The notes beneath the pieces were generated by a model. It saw only the letters and a program-made list of their open reading frames with translations, was not told the origin of the DNA and searched no databases. Of a stretch of DNA of 64,000 bases, positions 22,401 to 37,400 are shown piece after piece. The stretch is from assembly GCA_963930775.1 (NCBI GenBank), contig OZ005698.1, forward strand, positions 4,656,501-4,720,500, in the 5' to 3' direction. A program made the translations under genes and the position numbers. Origin of the DNA: Cliona cf. orientalis. Lineage: Eukaryota > Porifera > Demospongiae > Clionaida > Clionaidae. How positions within the stretch are numbered: position 1 is the first letter of the stretch; each line of letters begins with the position of its first letter.

Positions 22401-25400
22401 AGGGAGGAATACAGAAGGGATACAGAGAGGGAGGGAGAGAGAGGATAACACAATAATATTATTGTAAGAAATTGATGTCAATTACTGTCAAGGTCTCCAC
22501 TTTTGGTACCAACTGTGCCTGGAACACCTGCAGTTGTCTGCAATTGGAGTATAAAACTTCATTATTGCATAACCAAAACAGGTACCACAAGATGGATTTA
22601 AAGATAAATTTAATTACAAATTTAATACCTATGCTTTCTAATAATATAGGCACTGCTAGAAATAATTATAGATCACACACTTTTTTGGAAGTTTCACTCT
22701 GATTGCTGAATCATGCTCGAGTTGCTAGTACAGTAGCCATTATCACTAACTCCAAAAAGACATGGAGGCCCCTTAAATTAGAACCGAAAAGAATTGCACA
22801 GCTCTCAAAGGGCACCTAAGTTAGGGTGGCACCTATATTAGAATATATATGGTAATTGTGCTGGTTGATCCCACACCATAATAATTATTATAGAATACAC
22901 AAAATCTGCCTCGGCAAATGTATAATGGAGCTTAGGAAGATCAACAGTTTGCAATCTTACCGGGTAAGTACCCATGCCCCATGTGCCCTTAAATGGAACT
23001 ACCATAGTGTCCTTGGTAAGCGCCCATGGGTGCTTAAACGTACATCACGATTTTGGCCCACATGGGCGCTTACCCGGGACATAATTTCCATACGCTACAT
23101 TGAACCCTTGAGGAGTGGGCGCTTGCCTGGAATACTACCGTATTTTGGTCCACATGGGTGTTTACCCGGGATATAAATTGTAGGCGTTCATTTAGAAAGT
23201 TTCGACGGGGGGGGGGGGGGGGGGGGGGGGGGGCAAGGGGGGCGGGAAAGATAAGCAAGTACGTGTATGGAAACAAGGGGTGGAGGTAAGGCCATTTTTC
23301 TGTGCACTTAAACACGTGATCTCTAGGGCATGCTTGCTACCCCCAGAAATTTTTACATTGAGATTGCTTCTGGTGCATTCTCAGGCACTAATAATATTAT
23401 TTGATGCTATATATATACTTATTGCCATAGTAGAATGATGATACCAGGAAATATCACGAGTTCATTGCCGCGTATTGTTATGAGTGCGTAGCACGAGTAA
23501 CAATGCAAAAGCAATGAACGAGTGGTATTTCTGAGGGTATTTATTATATATTTAAGAAGCCTATTCTGCACTGGAGCTTTAGTAGCTCCAGTGCCTAAAC
23601 TAAGAAGGGACTGCTAGTTTTGGCTATGGCCGCTGCCATTTCAGGCACCAAAGACTAAGGCGTATACTGTAAAGTCTGGTTAATAAGTGCACATGTTTAT
23701 TAAGCGCATATTTTTTAATAAGCGCATGCTTCCTTCCTGTTATTAAGCATTGTCTAATAAGCGCGTACGCCCAATAAAGATGATAGTAATATTCACTGTT
23801 CGATCAAGAGTATTCCATGGCTAGAAGTATTTTACCAACCTATTTTCGGATAGCCAGCTGCACGAGATCGGCTATACTCAACACTGCGGTATTCCACTGA
23901 GATGGGTTCGAACTCTTGACCTCGATTTCAAAGCAAGTCTTGCCAAAGAAGTCGGCTATTTTTCCACTGTTTTCTTCCAGCGATGGCTTCCGATCATAAT
24001 CCCATGAACTATTACGGAGCTTATTCCAAGAATCGCTGTATTCATAACTTGCTAGCTTTGTGACTAAACGCTCCAACGTGCTGGCAGTGGGCGGGGCCAA
24101 AACTTCACTCTCTATTAAGCACACATCGTCTATTAATATATTAGGCACATGTTTCCTTATCACCTAGAGTGATAAGCACATGCGCTTATTAACCAGACTT
24201 TACGGTAGCTAAGTAAGGTAAGTGCAGTGGCACTGTGGCTATTTATCTAACTCGGCCAACAAAATGAAGCTGAAGTACTGATAGCAGCAACTCACCTTGG
24301 CTTCTGTGCGAGTGAATATATAGCGCTCAACGTTCAACCATGGTTCAACGTTTCAACACTATATCGCCATATTATGGCGATCACGTGACAAACACGACTG
24401 ATACGGATTTTGCACGTGACGAACACGACTAATATAAGAGAAATTATCATGTGTTGCCACCCATGCGTTTCCCCCATGTTTGTATTACAGGTCAAAGTTC
24501 AATATACGATAATAAGTACTTGTACATGTACGTACATGCATATAACATAGTGTCCTGGACACACACCACATTTCAAGGGGTCAGTGTAGCAGCTTCAATA
24601 TTAACACATGCAATTATATCCCAGGTAAGTACCCATGCAGGCCAAAATCGCGAGTTACATGTATGTTTAAGTGCCCATGGGTGCTAATTACCTGGTATAA
24701 CATTACTCAGCATACTTTGAATGCTCTTAGTACTATTATTGCTACTATTATTCACGTTATGGTGATTTCTTGGCTTTATGTATTAGTTTCACAAGGGGGG
24801 GTGAGTTCCCCCCAGTCCCCCCCCCCCCCCCCCCCCCCCCATGAAGCCACTACATTGATCCCTTACACATGGGCAGTTACTGAGGGTGGATGCTTGCATG
24901 GGACTCTACGAAAATAGATTCTCACAACCGTCCTATGGTATTAAGATGTACCTGTGCTTTCTCCAACTGTAATGTTAATTCTTCCACTCTTTCTTCTAGA
25001 AGCAGTTTTTCTTCTTCTAAAAGTAATTTCTCTTCCTCTAACATAGCTTGATCATTCTGAAATAATATTATGTGCATAGAACTTGTTGGAGATTGTTTAA
25101 TTGGTTATTAGAAGCCTTCAGGGCCTGTACAACCCTTCTTGGGATTCTACATACTGGTATGGCCTTTGGGCTTTCTAAATCATGTAGAAATCTCCTAGTA
25201 AACCATGTCTAACTATTATTGGGGCGAGCCTGAACAAGCCCAATATAAACGGTTGTGGTGGTGGTGGTGGTACCATGGTACATCCGTCATCCGCGCGCCG
25301 CTTCATAGTACATGTAAGTACCTACGGCCGCATGCAATATTTTGTGCTAAAAAGTCTGCGTGCTCATGCAAAAACAACTGTGACAATGGTCACATTCCAT

Positions 25401-28400
25401 ATGATTATATGCTGTTCTAACTTCGCAAATTGCAAATTTGTACTCAATACAAGATCAAGTAAGGTCATTGTAGCTATTGTTGTGATTGCTCAACAGTATA
25501 TACCGTATAGCGGGAAATTTTCGTATGGTGCTCATTTTCGTATATTTTGTATGCTCCATCCCTTATATGAAAATAAAAACTGCAAAAAATTTGAACGTGC
25601 GAAATTTTTTCCTTTCGCATGTGACCTTTGACCTATACACGCCACACGTAGTCGCCAGCGGCAGGTGCTAAATGCAAGTCTAGCTTACTGAATGGTGTCT
25701 CTTATAAATTATCAGTTCTTTGCCAAGGTGTCGAAATGGAGTGACCTTTCTGATCCCAGTGGACCACTTTCATCATCGATTAGCCCTAGTCTTGTGCCCA
25801 GCCTCTTTGTCGATTAGCCCCGCTACGATCAAGGAAGCTAGTGATGCTAGCATTACTGTATACCACATATACTACCTGCTGCGCATGCACACAATCTCCC
25901 GCAGCGAAGTGTATGAAGTTAAAAAATACGAAAATTTATTCTAAGGGTGTTTGGTTAATCATACGAAATTAGCACCAACAAAAATTTCCTGCTATACGGT
26001 AATCCAGCGCAAACTACGGCTCCAAAGAAAGGAGGCAAGAGTGAAACAGCGGAGGCTGTCAACAGTCACTGTCAGAGTCAGCTCAACAATGCAAGAAGCA
26101 GAGAATAATAATAGACAGGGGTCACGCTGGTGTGGGGGCCTGGGGACTATAGGCTACTATCCTTATAACCGTAGTTCAGCATGCAGAAATGATGACTAGC
26201 TCGTAGATGAAGCTAGAAATTGAAGACAAGCATAATGCTGGAGGGGAGATCTGCAAATGGCAATGCCACACCCTTCTTCGTGTCACTGCTTGATGGTCTA
26301 TGGTTTTTCTCATCTTCTTCGTCACAGCGGGAGCACGAGGAGCAGCTAAGAAGGCAATCGAGATAGCTCACTGAGACTGTACAACGCAGGCAGCTATGTG
26401 GCTGTCGATTATGGTAGCTGTTTAATAACTGTTGGCATACAGAATAGATACTACGTGGAGGGGCTATTGGGCAGGCACACGGCAACTACGACTGTCATGG
26501 TCTGCTTGGATCTGTGTCAGTGGTCTATCGTACTATGGCTAAAACTTAGTTTTCGAGTTGTAGCTACTCCAGTCCGACAGTGACTTTCGCTCAGGCTCGC
26601 CCCAAACAGGCCCTGCATGACACTAGTATAGTCACCTAAGGTGATATTTTTTGGCATTCTTACCATGTTTATGGCTCAAAAATGTTATAGCCACATATAT
26701 ATTGAGTGTTAATGATATGGAGCCATTATGGATTTATAAGACAAACATGTCAGCTGCACACAAATGCCGTACAACAAGCATTTTTTCTTCAAATCTTATG
26801 CACATTATTATAGGTGCATATACATATGGGATCCAGGGGGAAGAGGTTAAAGGTCCATGCACCAAGTTCACTCAAACTCACTTTGCCCTGACTAGCAAGG
26901 AGGTCATCTGACAGTGTGATCACTCTTTCTCTGGCCTCTGCTAATTCCCGCTCTCTCTCTGTCAGTAGCTCCTCAGTGGTTTCTAATCTTCGCTGGATTA
27001 CAATGCTTTCAGCATTACTCTCTTGTTCTAAGATCTTATGCTGTGAAGTGATCTCTTCAAGCTGGAACTGTAGCTCTTCAACCTGGTTTTGAGATGACTC
27101 AAATGCTATTTGTAGTTGGTCACGTTCTTTTTCTGCATTGTCCAGTCGCTCAGACATTTCCTGAGCTTGTTGAAGAGTGGAGTCTCTTTCAGTAACCATA
27201 TCATTGATTTTCTGCTGGAGTTCAGTGCTACTGGCTCGTGCCACCTCACTAGCATTGTAGAATAGATGCATATGAAGATTCTAATGCTATCATAGTGTAC
27301 ATGTACACTTACATATCTTCTTTTAACCTCAACTTTTCATATTCCCACTTCTCTTGGGATGAGATAGCTTGTTGTTTGAGGTCTTCAACCTCTTTTAGTA
27401 CTAGTGTTAACTGCAGTCACAACAACCACAAAATATGGGTGATCTCAGTTATGATAATTTTTTTGTATGGTCAGTCAAAATGTCTGATCAAAATGAAATT
27501 TGACCAGACATTTATACCGAATGCCCAGACACCAATGTACATTAATCTTGTATTATAAATAATTCTTTTTCACCCAAGTATCAATGCTGTAGCAGGTATG
27601 TTGTATTAATATTGCAGACCCAATGATGTAGATACATGTACATGCAGCTCAACACTATGGCAGCTCAAGGCATAGAACAGAGCATAGAATACCACCAGCA
27701 GCTGCAGAGTCACTGTGGTTGGTGTAGTTGGTGGGTGCTAGGCCCACCCTAAGCCAGCCTCCAAAACCATAGTTGACACAGTGACAGCTACTACTAAGCT
27801 AGTAAACAGGATGCTAGTCAGACATTAGTGCTTGAACTGCGCTATTGAATGCTGCATTGATTGAACGAAAAAGTTTCGGATAATCAAGTGAATGGCAGCT
27901 ATTTGTCCAAAAATGTCCGATGTCCGACCGTTATCATAAGGTCTGTGATCTTATGTCCTACTATCTTTATAGGTATAGTGGTCATAATCGTAGCATTCAT
28001 TCAATGTCAAAAAATAGATTGCTGTAATTTTTGTCATTATACAATTTCATTTCGTGCAAAGCGATGAAATTTTTACGTAAAAATAGTTTACCTGTACTAA
28101 CTTGTATAGCGAATATATTATGGCACACTTGAAGTTGACGAAAATATTGTTGTACGAAAATTTCTAATAGAAATGTTTGTAAACGAAATTAACGCGAATT
28201 ATGATAATAGTATACTATAGATTTGAGTATTCTGAAATTTTACAGCTCTTATGCTGAAAGTCAACAACGACATTAATGTTAATAGTGTGCATAAGTTTCA
28301 TTTTCATAGCTGCCATTGACTTTGAAAAATGAACATTTCCAGATATACGGTATGCACCTCTTTTTGAGTACTGTCACATTTTAAGCTCATTTGTTGTGCT

Positions 28401-31400
28401 TCTCCAATGATATCTTGTTTCTGCTGTTGTAATTCTGAAAGTTGCTGAAACATTTCATCCCTCTCACCAATAACCTATGTATGTGACATATGAACATGTA
28501 TGTTGAGTGACCCTCAATAGTTTCTGTACCTTTTCAAAATCAGTCTGTAGTACCCGCTGTTGAGTGAGCAACTGGTCCTTTTCTGACAGTAGTTCCCTTC
28601 TCTGTTGGGCCATCTCATCCTGTTGGCTGGAAGAAGAGGCACTCTGTGCCATTAGCTGATCACAGTTGGCCAGAGCTTTGTTCCTCTCTGATGACAGTCT
28701 CTCTTGCTCCTGTTGAAAACGTAAGCGTTCACTGGACCATAACTCCTTCTCCTTTGTAAGGGATCTATACGAAGTTATTGTTATACCAAATGGCATGATC
28801 TATATTACACAATATAATGTATGTATAATGATAAGCTAGTACTGTAGTGTCATGTCCTGGATAAGCACCCACTCCAAGGTAAGTGCCCAAGTACCACATT
28901 TCAAGATGTAAGAGTAGCAATTTCCATACAAATACATGTACAGTGTAGATAGTGCCCCTGCAGGCTAAAATCTAGGTACCGTATTTGCTCGATCAGAAGC
29001 CACTCTCGAATAGTTGCCACACCTCCAGAAGTGCTGAACAAAATAGTCACCGCTCTCGAATAGCAGCCGCGCCACACCTACTATTTGAGAACACCAGTAC
29101 GTGGACATGCCTCGTGACTCATTTTTGATGGCAGGTACACGATAAACAGTCTAGAACAAGTTTTAACCTTCTACATCAGCAAAGGGGCCAGAATCTCCTA
29201 GATCAGTTGTCAATCGATTGTTTTTCTAAGGATTGCCTCTCTGGCAGTTACTGGTATTAATAAACGTCGCTCTCAAATAAACACTGCACAACTTTATACC
29301 TAAAATGATATAAAACACTAAGGATAAGTTTCTATACTTACTATTTAAGCTCGTTCAGACACGTACTGTACAGTGGGAAATTTTCGTATGGTGCTAATAT
29401 ACGTATATTTCGTATGCTCCATCCCGTATATGAAAATTAAAACTGTGAAATTTGAACGTGTGAAATTTTTTCCTTTCGTGTGTGACCTTTGACCTATACG
29501 CGCCACACGCGGTCGCTAGTGGTAGGTGCTAAATGCAAGTCTAGCTTACTGAACGGTATCTCTTTATCGGTTCCTTGCCAAGGCATCGAAATGGAGTGAC
29601 CTTTCTGATCCCAGTGCACCGCTATCAGCATCGATTAGCCCCGCTACGATCAAGGAAGCCAGTGATGCTAGCGTTACCGTATACCGCACATACTATCAGC
29701 TACGCATGCGCGCAATCTCCTGCAGCAAGCATACGAAATTAAAAAATACGAAAATTTATTCCAAGGGTGTTTGGTCAATCTTACGAAAATTAGCACTAAC
29801 AAAAATTTCCCGCTATACAGTAGCTGCTAAGCGCTTAGGCTAGGCAGCCACCACTCCAAGATACGAGAGTTCGAAAGGTCAAATGATGGGCATGGTTGAC
29901 TGCACAGTACTGTAGTTACAATAATAACTATCAATTAACAGTTAAACTAGTGGGCGTGGTCAACCGGAAATTTTTCGCGCGCACTCCTTTTCTATACTCA
30001 GCCCCCCCTTTCAATAAATCCTGGCTATGCCCCTGTAATACTTAAATAGTTTTTTTTCATCATCAAAGAATAAATGTAGTACTCATTAATTTCTTTATAC
30101 TAGGGGAGTACTCCCCCCTCTGAAACTGTTTCTGGTGGCTTCTGAGACCAGTCCTATCCGGTGATATCTACTAGCTGGTACCCCTCCCTTTTACAGTTTG
30201 TGGCTACTCTCAAGGGGGGGGGGGTTTGAGTGCCCCCCTGCAGCTGCCCCCCTAAGTGAAACCCTGGTAGTAGTCCATAATTTAGTGAGTACATGAACCA
30301 GTGGCAAGCATCAAATACAGAACAAATATATTATAGCACATGGTCTTCACAGCACACAAAAGCACTATACTTTGTAGCTCCAAATTAATTTACCTCGTGT
30401 GCATGTGCATGTGCAAGGTGGTAAAGTAATCGGTCATGTCGTTGTCGTCGTCTTTGTTGTGAGCATAAAAATCACCATATCTTGAGATCTAGGCACCTAA
30501 GCAACTCGTTAGCACAACCAGGGACTATACATTATCTTTCAGATGGACTGGAAACGCTACATTATTATGCTCGCGAAAATTCTACAGTCATCATTACGGC
30601 CGGAAGTGTACCTGGAAATGTCTGACAGTACTGTTAGTATACTGTACTAGGGTGCCAAGACATTCAATATGGTTGTCTAGTACTTCTATGAAGGCTTGTA
30701 GGAAACTCTTAGATAATGTTTATCTCACCAAATGTTGTTTATCCAGTGAAGCAACAGGTAAACTTACTTTTGATTTTTGAATAATGTTCATGTCTGTTTT
30801 AGTTTGTGAGATTATCCAGCACAAAAGGTGTCCATCTTGTCAAGTAAATTTTACACTTAGGGGGTCTTGTGCTCCTAGAGTACCTTTCAGCTCAAAAGAA
30901 TACTGTGTACCCAGTAAAGCAGACTGGGGCTTACTACTTGCGCTGTGTAGAACCTCGTGAGAGCTTCACTTTCTGAGCTAATCCAGCACACACGAAGTAT
31001 TGCCAGGACATGAAAATGTAGCCATACTGAACTTTTTCATTCATTGATCGCACTCAGAAGCACACTCATCACAAAATGGCTTTCAGTACACTGTACTACG
31101 ACTATGGTCTATTATAGACACCCGCACAGACGCTGACTCCGTTGTCAGGTCGACCACTGTTGGTGTTTCCAAGCAGCCTTTGTAGCTTCTTACCACTCGC
31201 GATATTATTTACTCATAACGATGTTTGCAGAAACGAAAATGTGTACTTTGTAACAGGGCAGTGTGCACGTTTCCAGTCCATCTCAAAGATAATGTATAGT
31301 CCCTGGCACAACAAATAAGTCGAATTTTGGCAAAAAAAATTGGCTTCAGTGTGCTTTGAATCAAGGGACATGATCCACAAGCATCACAAATAGTGCCTTG

Positions 31401-34400
31401 TTGTTAGCCATTGTAGCCACGCCTATGGACAGTGCCTGCTCAATGTGTAAGTAATGCATGTGCTTTCTGCTCATGCACACAACTAAGTAGCCTAGAACTG
31501 GCGCCAACCAGCGTCTCGAATTCTTTTTGGTATTGCTTATTAAACTAGAGCTCTCTCGAGCACAAAACCCTCGGCGCGTTGCATGGCATTATAGCTACTA
31601 TAACAGTGTCATGCTTTAATTAACAGTTACATGCAGAAAAGGGGTAGCTAAAGGGCTGGGGCCGGGGCGAGACTGGGATGAGGCTAATGTTATACTTGCA
31701 CAGCAGTATTATTCAAGGTTCAATTATGGCTCATAGCAGCAACAATCCTAGTGTGTTGTATTGAACTCCAAACTCTGGTATCGACATCAACTCAACTTCC
31801 CTCACTGTAGCCTAACCTCCAATTCTTTGGGATTATAGCTAGCTACATCTTAACTTGAAGGACTATGATGCAAAGCCTTGGCACAAGACTGAAGGGTCCA
31901 ATATGAACTCACTTGGGTACAAGCACTGTAATACCATGCATGCATAAAAGCCAGAGAATCAAAGGGTACCACAAGAATACAGGGTAGCTAAGCCTTAGAA
32001 GTTGAAAAGAAGCCACCGTCAGTGTCATCCCACGAGCGTCAAAAGCTCGCCAGTGGACGTCGAACTGAGCGGCGGGATTGATGCAACCGCGCATGCGCTG
32101 AGGGTTAATAGACGTACATGCCGTATATAGCGCCCAACCTATTTATACGTTAAGTCATGCTCAGGCAAAGTCAAGAAGCTTGGAATCGGCAAATGACGCC
32201 AAAACTGGCGAACAAAGCGTTTTCGAAGAAATCCACACAAATCATGCGTTTGGAACGCCATAAGGAACCTTACAATACCACAAATTGGACTCACAAACAA
32301 GGTATGTAGCAGCTAGAGTGGTAACAGACAAACAGACAGACAAACCAACTACAGTAATCCTCGCGCATGCGCCGAGGGTTAATAAAGATGTATAGTCAAT
32401 AGTTCACCAAGTACCAGAGTACACACTTCTATAAATATGAAACCCGTGTATAACACTTCTAAACTCAACATAGAAGTTGTTGGACATAGCTAACCACCAG
32501 CTAGACTTGCAATTGAGCCACACCCTTCAGCAACACATGCCAATATCTGGATGGTCCGTGGAGAAATGCAACATTATTACTAAGCGCCACCCTAATTTAG
32601 GCGCCAGTCGTGATCTAATGCAATTTTCATCATTCTTATTTAAGCGCCAAGCGGGATTGGGATTATTTTTTCTGGCACCCTATTTGTAACAAATACGGTA
32701 TCTACTGACTGAAATGTGAAACCCTATGGAACCGAATCTGACTGTACTTATAATAATATGTATACTAGTAGCAGTTCATATCTTTGTAGTCTAGATCTGG
32801 TGTAGAGAGTGACATCCCGGGACCCTTACAACCAAGCCTGAACATTTTTACTATGTTTCTCTAAGCTTAACCATGCATACAAAAGTAGATCTACAGATTG
32901 TGCAATGTACGCATGAGGTATGTTCTCTACAGAGCTCCAGTTTATATACAATGTACCATGTTCTACTATAATTAATTTTAATTTAATATGGTACACATCA
33001 ATTTGTCATAGAACTCACCTAACTTTAACTTCTAGATCATTCAGTTCGGAATTCCTTTCCTCAATGAGTGCTTCATGCTGAGAACGCAAGTCCAAGGCTT
33101 CTTGTAGCTCTTGCTGTGTAGAGGTCAGTTCCACCTGGAGGTCATTTGCAACCTCATCTGCTTGTGTCAATTCCTTTTCCAACAACAAGGTACGCTCCTT
33201 TTCACTCCTAAGGGACAAGTGAAGTTGCTCCTGTTCAGCCATCTAATAGTATAAGAATGACAGGCACAATAAATGGGATAAGCAAAGTGAAAGATACTAA
33301 GAACATACAAGTAAAGGTTGCCAGACTAATTAAACAAACCAAATACCTCAAGTTACTTATACACAGATGTAGCATCGGGAGTATGCATATTTCCTATGCG
33401 CTATCATCATCAAACTTATTTATACCGACATACTCACTAGCTTTTCCTCCTTTAAATTCACATCTCGGTTGATCCTTTCTAACTGTCCAGTGAGGGAGCC
33501 TTTTTCTCCCTGTAATTCCTCCACCAGCCTGTCCTTCTCCCTCAGCTGGTCATTCAGGTATGCCATTTGCTGGGCCGAGTCTCCAGACATCTCAGATAGC
33601 TGGGCTATCTGGACCTCAAGTTTAGTTTTCTGATCCTCTGCCATTTGGCAGCGATCCTCAGTGCATTTGAGCTTCAGATGAAGGTCTGCATTGAATTTAT
33701 TAAATGAAAATATCTTTCAGATAGGTTTATCTTTGAACATTCAAATAGCTGTATGCACAAAAATGGAGGCCATGTCGAGAGCATGGTACTTCGTACCTCA
33801 TGCTTGCAGGCCATTATAAGTAGTCAATCTAGCCTCTCATAAAACAAGAGACGAGGTAACTGTTATCTGTTATTCCTGTTTTGATGGGCAGGTAGTACTG
33901 ATGTTCTTACTGATCTCGAACATCGTCATTGTATTGTTAGCTAAAGGATGTATTTACTGTTGACCTACATAGTAGGGGGTCAAACCTAAGCACTATTTCA
34001 AGTTGTGTGGGTATGAAAGTGCCAATTTAATTTGTAGGTCAGCTATGTCTCAAAATTGTAAAGACATAGTGATCACTTGGAAACGCTACAGATGCATATG
34101 GTTTTAAAAATTGCGTATGTCCAGGATTTCGTACAAGATACTCTGTTGGGTGTGGGGAAGAAGTTTGTGGGGCACTATGTGTGGGCATGTGTAAGCATAC
34201 AGCATATGTTAATATTATTTGTGCAAGCTACGGGGTCTGGGAGCATCCCCTCCCAGGACATCTCTGACATCAATATGTGCACTGTAGTTACATGTAGCTA
34301 AGCATAATTGATGGTGCTGAAACATAATCTAATCATAACCTCCTGTAGCTACAAGGTGTTGATATTGGTGCTTTAGATCAGAATTTCGTGGAGAAAACTT

Positions 34401-37400
34401 TTGCGGATGGCTGAAAAATCGCGAAATTCGTGAAAGTTTTCTCCCTTGAAAGTTTCCCGCTATACAGTATGCTTCATGCTGTGCCTATATTCACTGGAAC
34501 ATGTCCATTGATAAAAATACTCTGTGGTATGCAGATTTAAATTACTATGAAAGGTGGATACTTGAATTTGGTATTGTAATTGTAGTCTCCTACAGAAACT
34601 CAGACTATAGTAGTGACGGACAGATACCATAATCCTGCTTTCAGTGGTTTGGGTACATGGGTTTTCATGAGTGGGGCAGTATTACAGTGGGAGTAATTAC
34701 CGCTGCAATCTGTTTTGTCCGTCGACCTATCTATTTGTTTATCAGCGCAAAAATAGCCAGATCTGGAGATCTGGGCGTCTCAGTGACTCGTAAGTGCAAC
34801 AGATAGGCCGAAATCATTGAGAAATTTGCTCCATTATTCTTTGAATCGTTTGGCAAGGCCCACAAGCGTCATAAACACTGAATTTTTATTGGCCGTACCT
34901 ATCAACCCAACCCACTGCGGGCTATGTGATTTCTGCTCATGCGCACATCGTAGCACAATCTGTATAGGAAAAGTTGCCTAGAGGCTTATACGTGCTGCTG
35001 TAGCTCTCAAGATCTGCAGATAGATACAGGATGAACACTGGAATTAAACTTGATCATAGTAATAATATTATACACTTTTGAGTGATACATTTTTCATAGA
35101 TCAGTGACCTTGGTTTTGCTGATACAAGTGCTTTTTAACTTGCTATGAAACACACTACATATCTCCGGTAGCTGCATAATTACAAAGGTTCATGTGGTAA
35201 AAGGTCGTCAATAGTGCATACACAATAATGTCATGCCTTAGAGTCCGACTTTTGACCGACCTTCGACCTCGATAGTGATGCTTCCAGAAGCTCGACAGCC
35301 CAGTACATGTTCCAAATTTCAGGTCAATCATGGTACGTGCATACTGCATACATGCATGAATGTGTGCTATATATAGCAAGCTAGCTTTATTTATACATGG
35401 GATTACGTAAGCCAAGGAAATGTGTGAAGTTCGACCAGCCATTCTTGTTAGAAAAAGTAACATGCAGCTTGTAAGGTATTCAGTGGATATATGTCAGATA
35501 CTCCACATATTAACTGATTTTGAAGTCTCATAAATGCACCATCGAGCCCCTGAATTTTCTCATAACCTTGTAGATTACACCATCTGTTTCATCATAATAG
35601 CTCATAACCACAGAAAAGTTAAATGCTACTGGGAACTTACACTACATACCTTGTCCCTCAAAGTGGCCCTATCTCCAGCATAGCTAGGCGGCCAAGAGGC
35701 GTGACTGAGAATTTGCATACATGTATATGTAATTAGTCGCCGGTCAACAGTAGTGATTCCGGACGATCTATCTAGGAGCATAAAAGCAGCTATAACTTAG
35801 CAACGGAGGGGATTGACAACAAAAAAAAACAAAAATCACAAGATAGCTTAGGAAATTCTCTTTCATTTAAGCCTCGAAACAAGCGAATTGGTTGAGTACA
35901 TGCCTTGCAGATTTAATTTTTAGCTCTATGGAAAAATGTATGGAAAAACAATAATAATTGGCGCGTAAATCAGGCACACTTCAACCTTTCAACAAAAAAC
36001 ATGCATCGCTGAATAGGCCTCACCAAGTGGAAGCTATAGACACCTTAATCATATAAATTGCTATTACTGCCAGTTTGCATCATTGAGCCAAAAAATTAGG
36101 CATCCAGAATCGCTTTCAACGGGTCAAGGTACAATATCTGAGCCTCAAAAAGACTAGATTGAATAGGGAAATCCCCCCGTGTATGAGGTCATCAAAGAAA
36201 GTGAACTAAGAGAATCAGATAGCCCATGATCTCTTCTATGCTAGGTTTGAATTCTGGGTCTCAATAACCTTTTCATGCGAGCTAAACACATTTTGAAACA
36301 GTCTTCACCACAATAATTTCATCATGGATTTCATCATAACTACCTAGTAGGTTGGCCAATTTTTTCTGTTAATTGGAACTCAGGATGTAATTATACCCGC
36401 ACATGCAAATGTACTTCATTCTAATGGATTGATGATGATTTCCTGTACTTAGACAACTATTTGCAGATGGGATATGAACATTAGTTCTGGTTATACTTGC
36501 AGCTTTTAAGATAAGATTATGCACGTTTGCTCACCAGCAGCAGTTGTCTGGGCCTCCTCCAGCTGAGCAGCAAACTGAGCATCACTGGCAGATGATTTTG
36601 ACCTTAATTCTTTTAGTTCTGCTAGGGCCTTCTCCCGAGATGACTGGATGGATTCCACTTCACTGCGCTTTAATGGGATATGTATTACTTATATCACACC
36701 CATGTTTCTTCCCCCTCTCTCACTCTCTCACACATACACATACACAATACATACACACACATACACACCAGGTTTTTGATGATAGTAAGATGGTCAGTGA
36801 CTTCCTTTGTCTTCTCTCCAAGTTCAGCCTGGATGTCAGCTAACTGGTTTTTCAGCTGGGCACTGTCACTATCACTATTAGCAGCTCCGGATGCTTGCAG
36901 GTTCTGTGGAAGAGGATATTAAAAAATCATCATGATATTATTATTGTATGGAGCATCGGACCCCTATGCACTCAATTACTGACCCAGATACAGCATGCTG
37001 AAGAAGTTATTATGAATCTTGTGTTCTGGTACTCAGATTGGTTTACATTGCCATGCTTCAGCTTCATAGGAACAAATGCAGTCATCAGGTAGCTTTGACA
37101 ACAGCTAGAAACTACATGTAGTCAACAAGGGGAATGGCTACTTGAACTCCTGATACCGTACAGCGGGTAACTTTGGTGAGCATTGAAATGGCTCTCCATT
37201 GGTAAAGGTTAAGTTTGGTGATCTGAATCCATACCACCCGCCATAGGTGCACGTGCATTAAGTTCAATTGGTGAGATTTTAATCGACAGTCTATACCAAA
37301 TTCATCAAATTGCCAAATTAAAACCCTCACCAAAGTTTCTTGCTATATGGTATGCTAACTACATGTACATTGTGTGGATCAACTACATGTACAATGTAGT

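Noticed and set aside
23905..23925. B-box-like GGGTTCGAACTC
   Set aside because: No A box at the right distance and no tRNA fold; it lies in an ORF-bearing MITE.
26789..26881. Extension of CLIP exon 15 past GTGAGT (reads on as VSLSELGAW)
   Set aside because: A strong donor precedes it, the phase to exon 16 fits the splice, and the extension loses heptad character.
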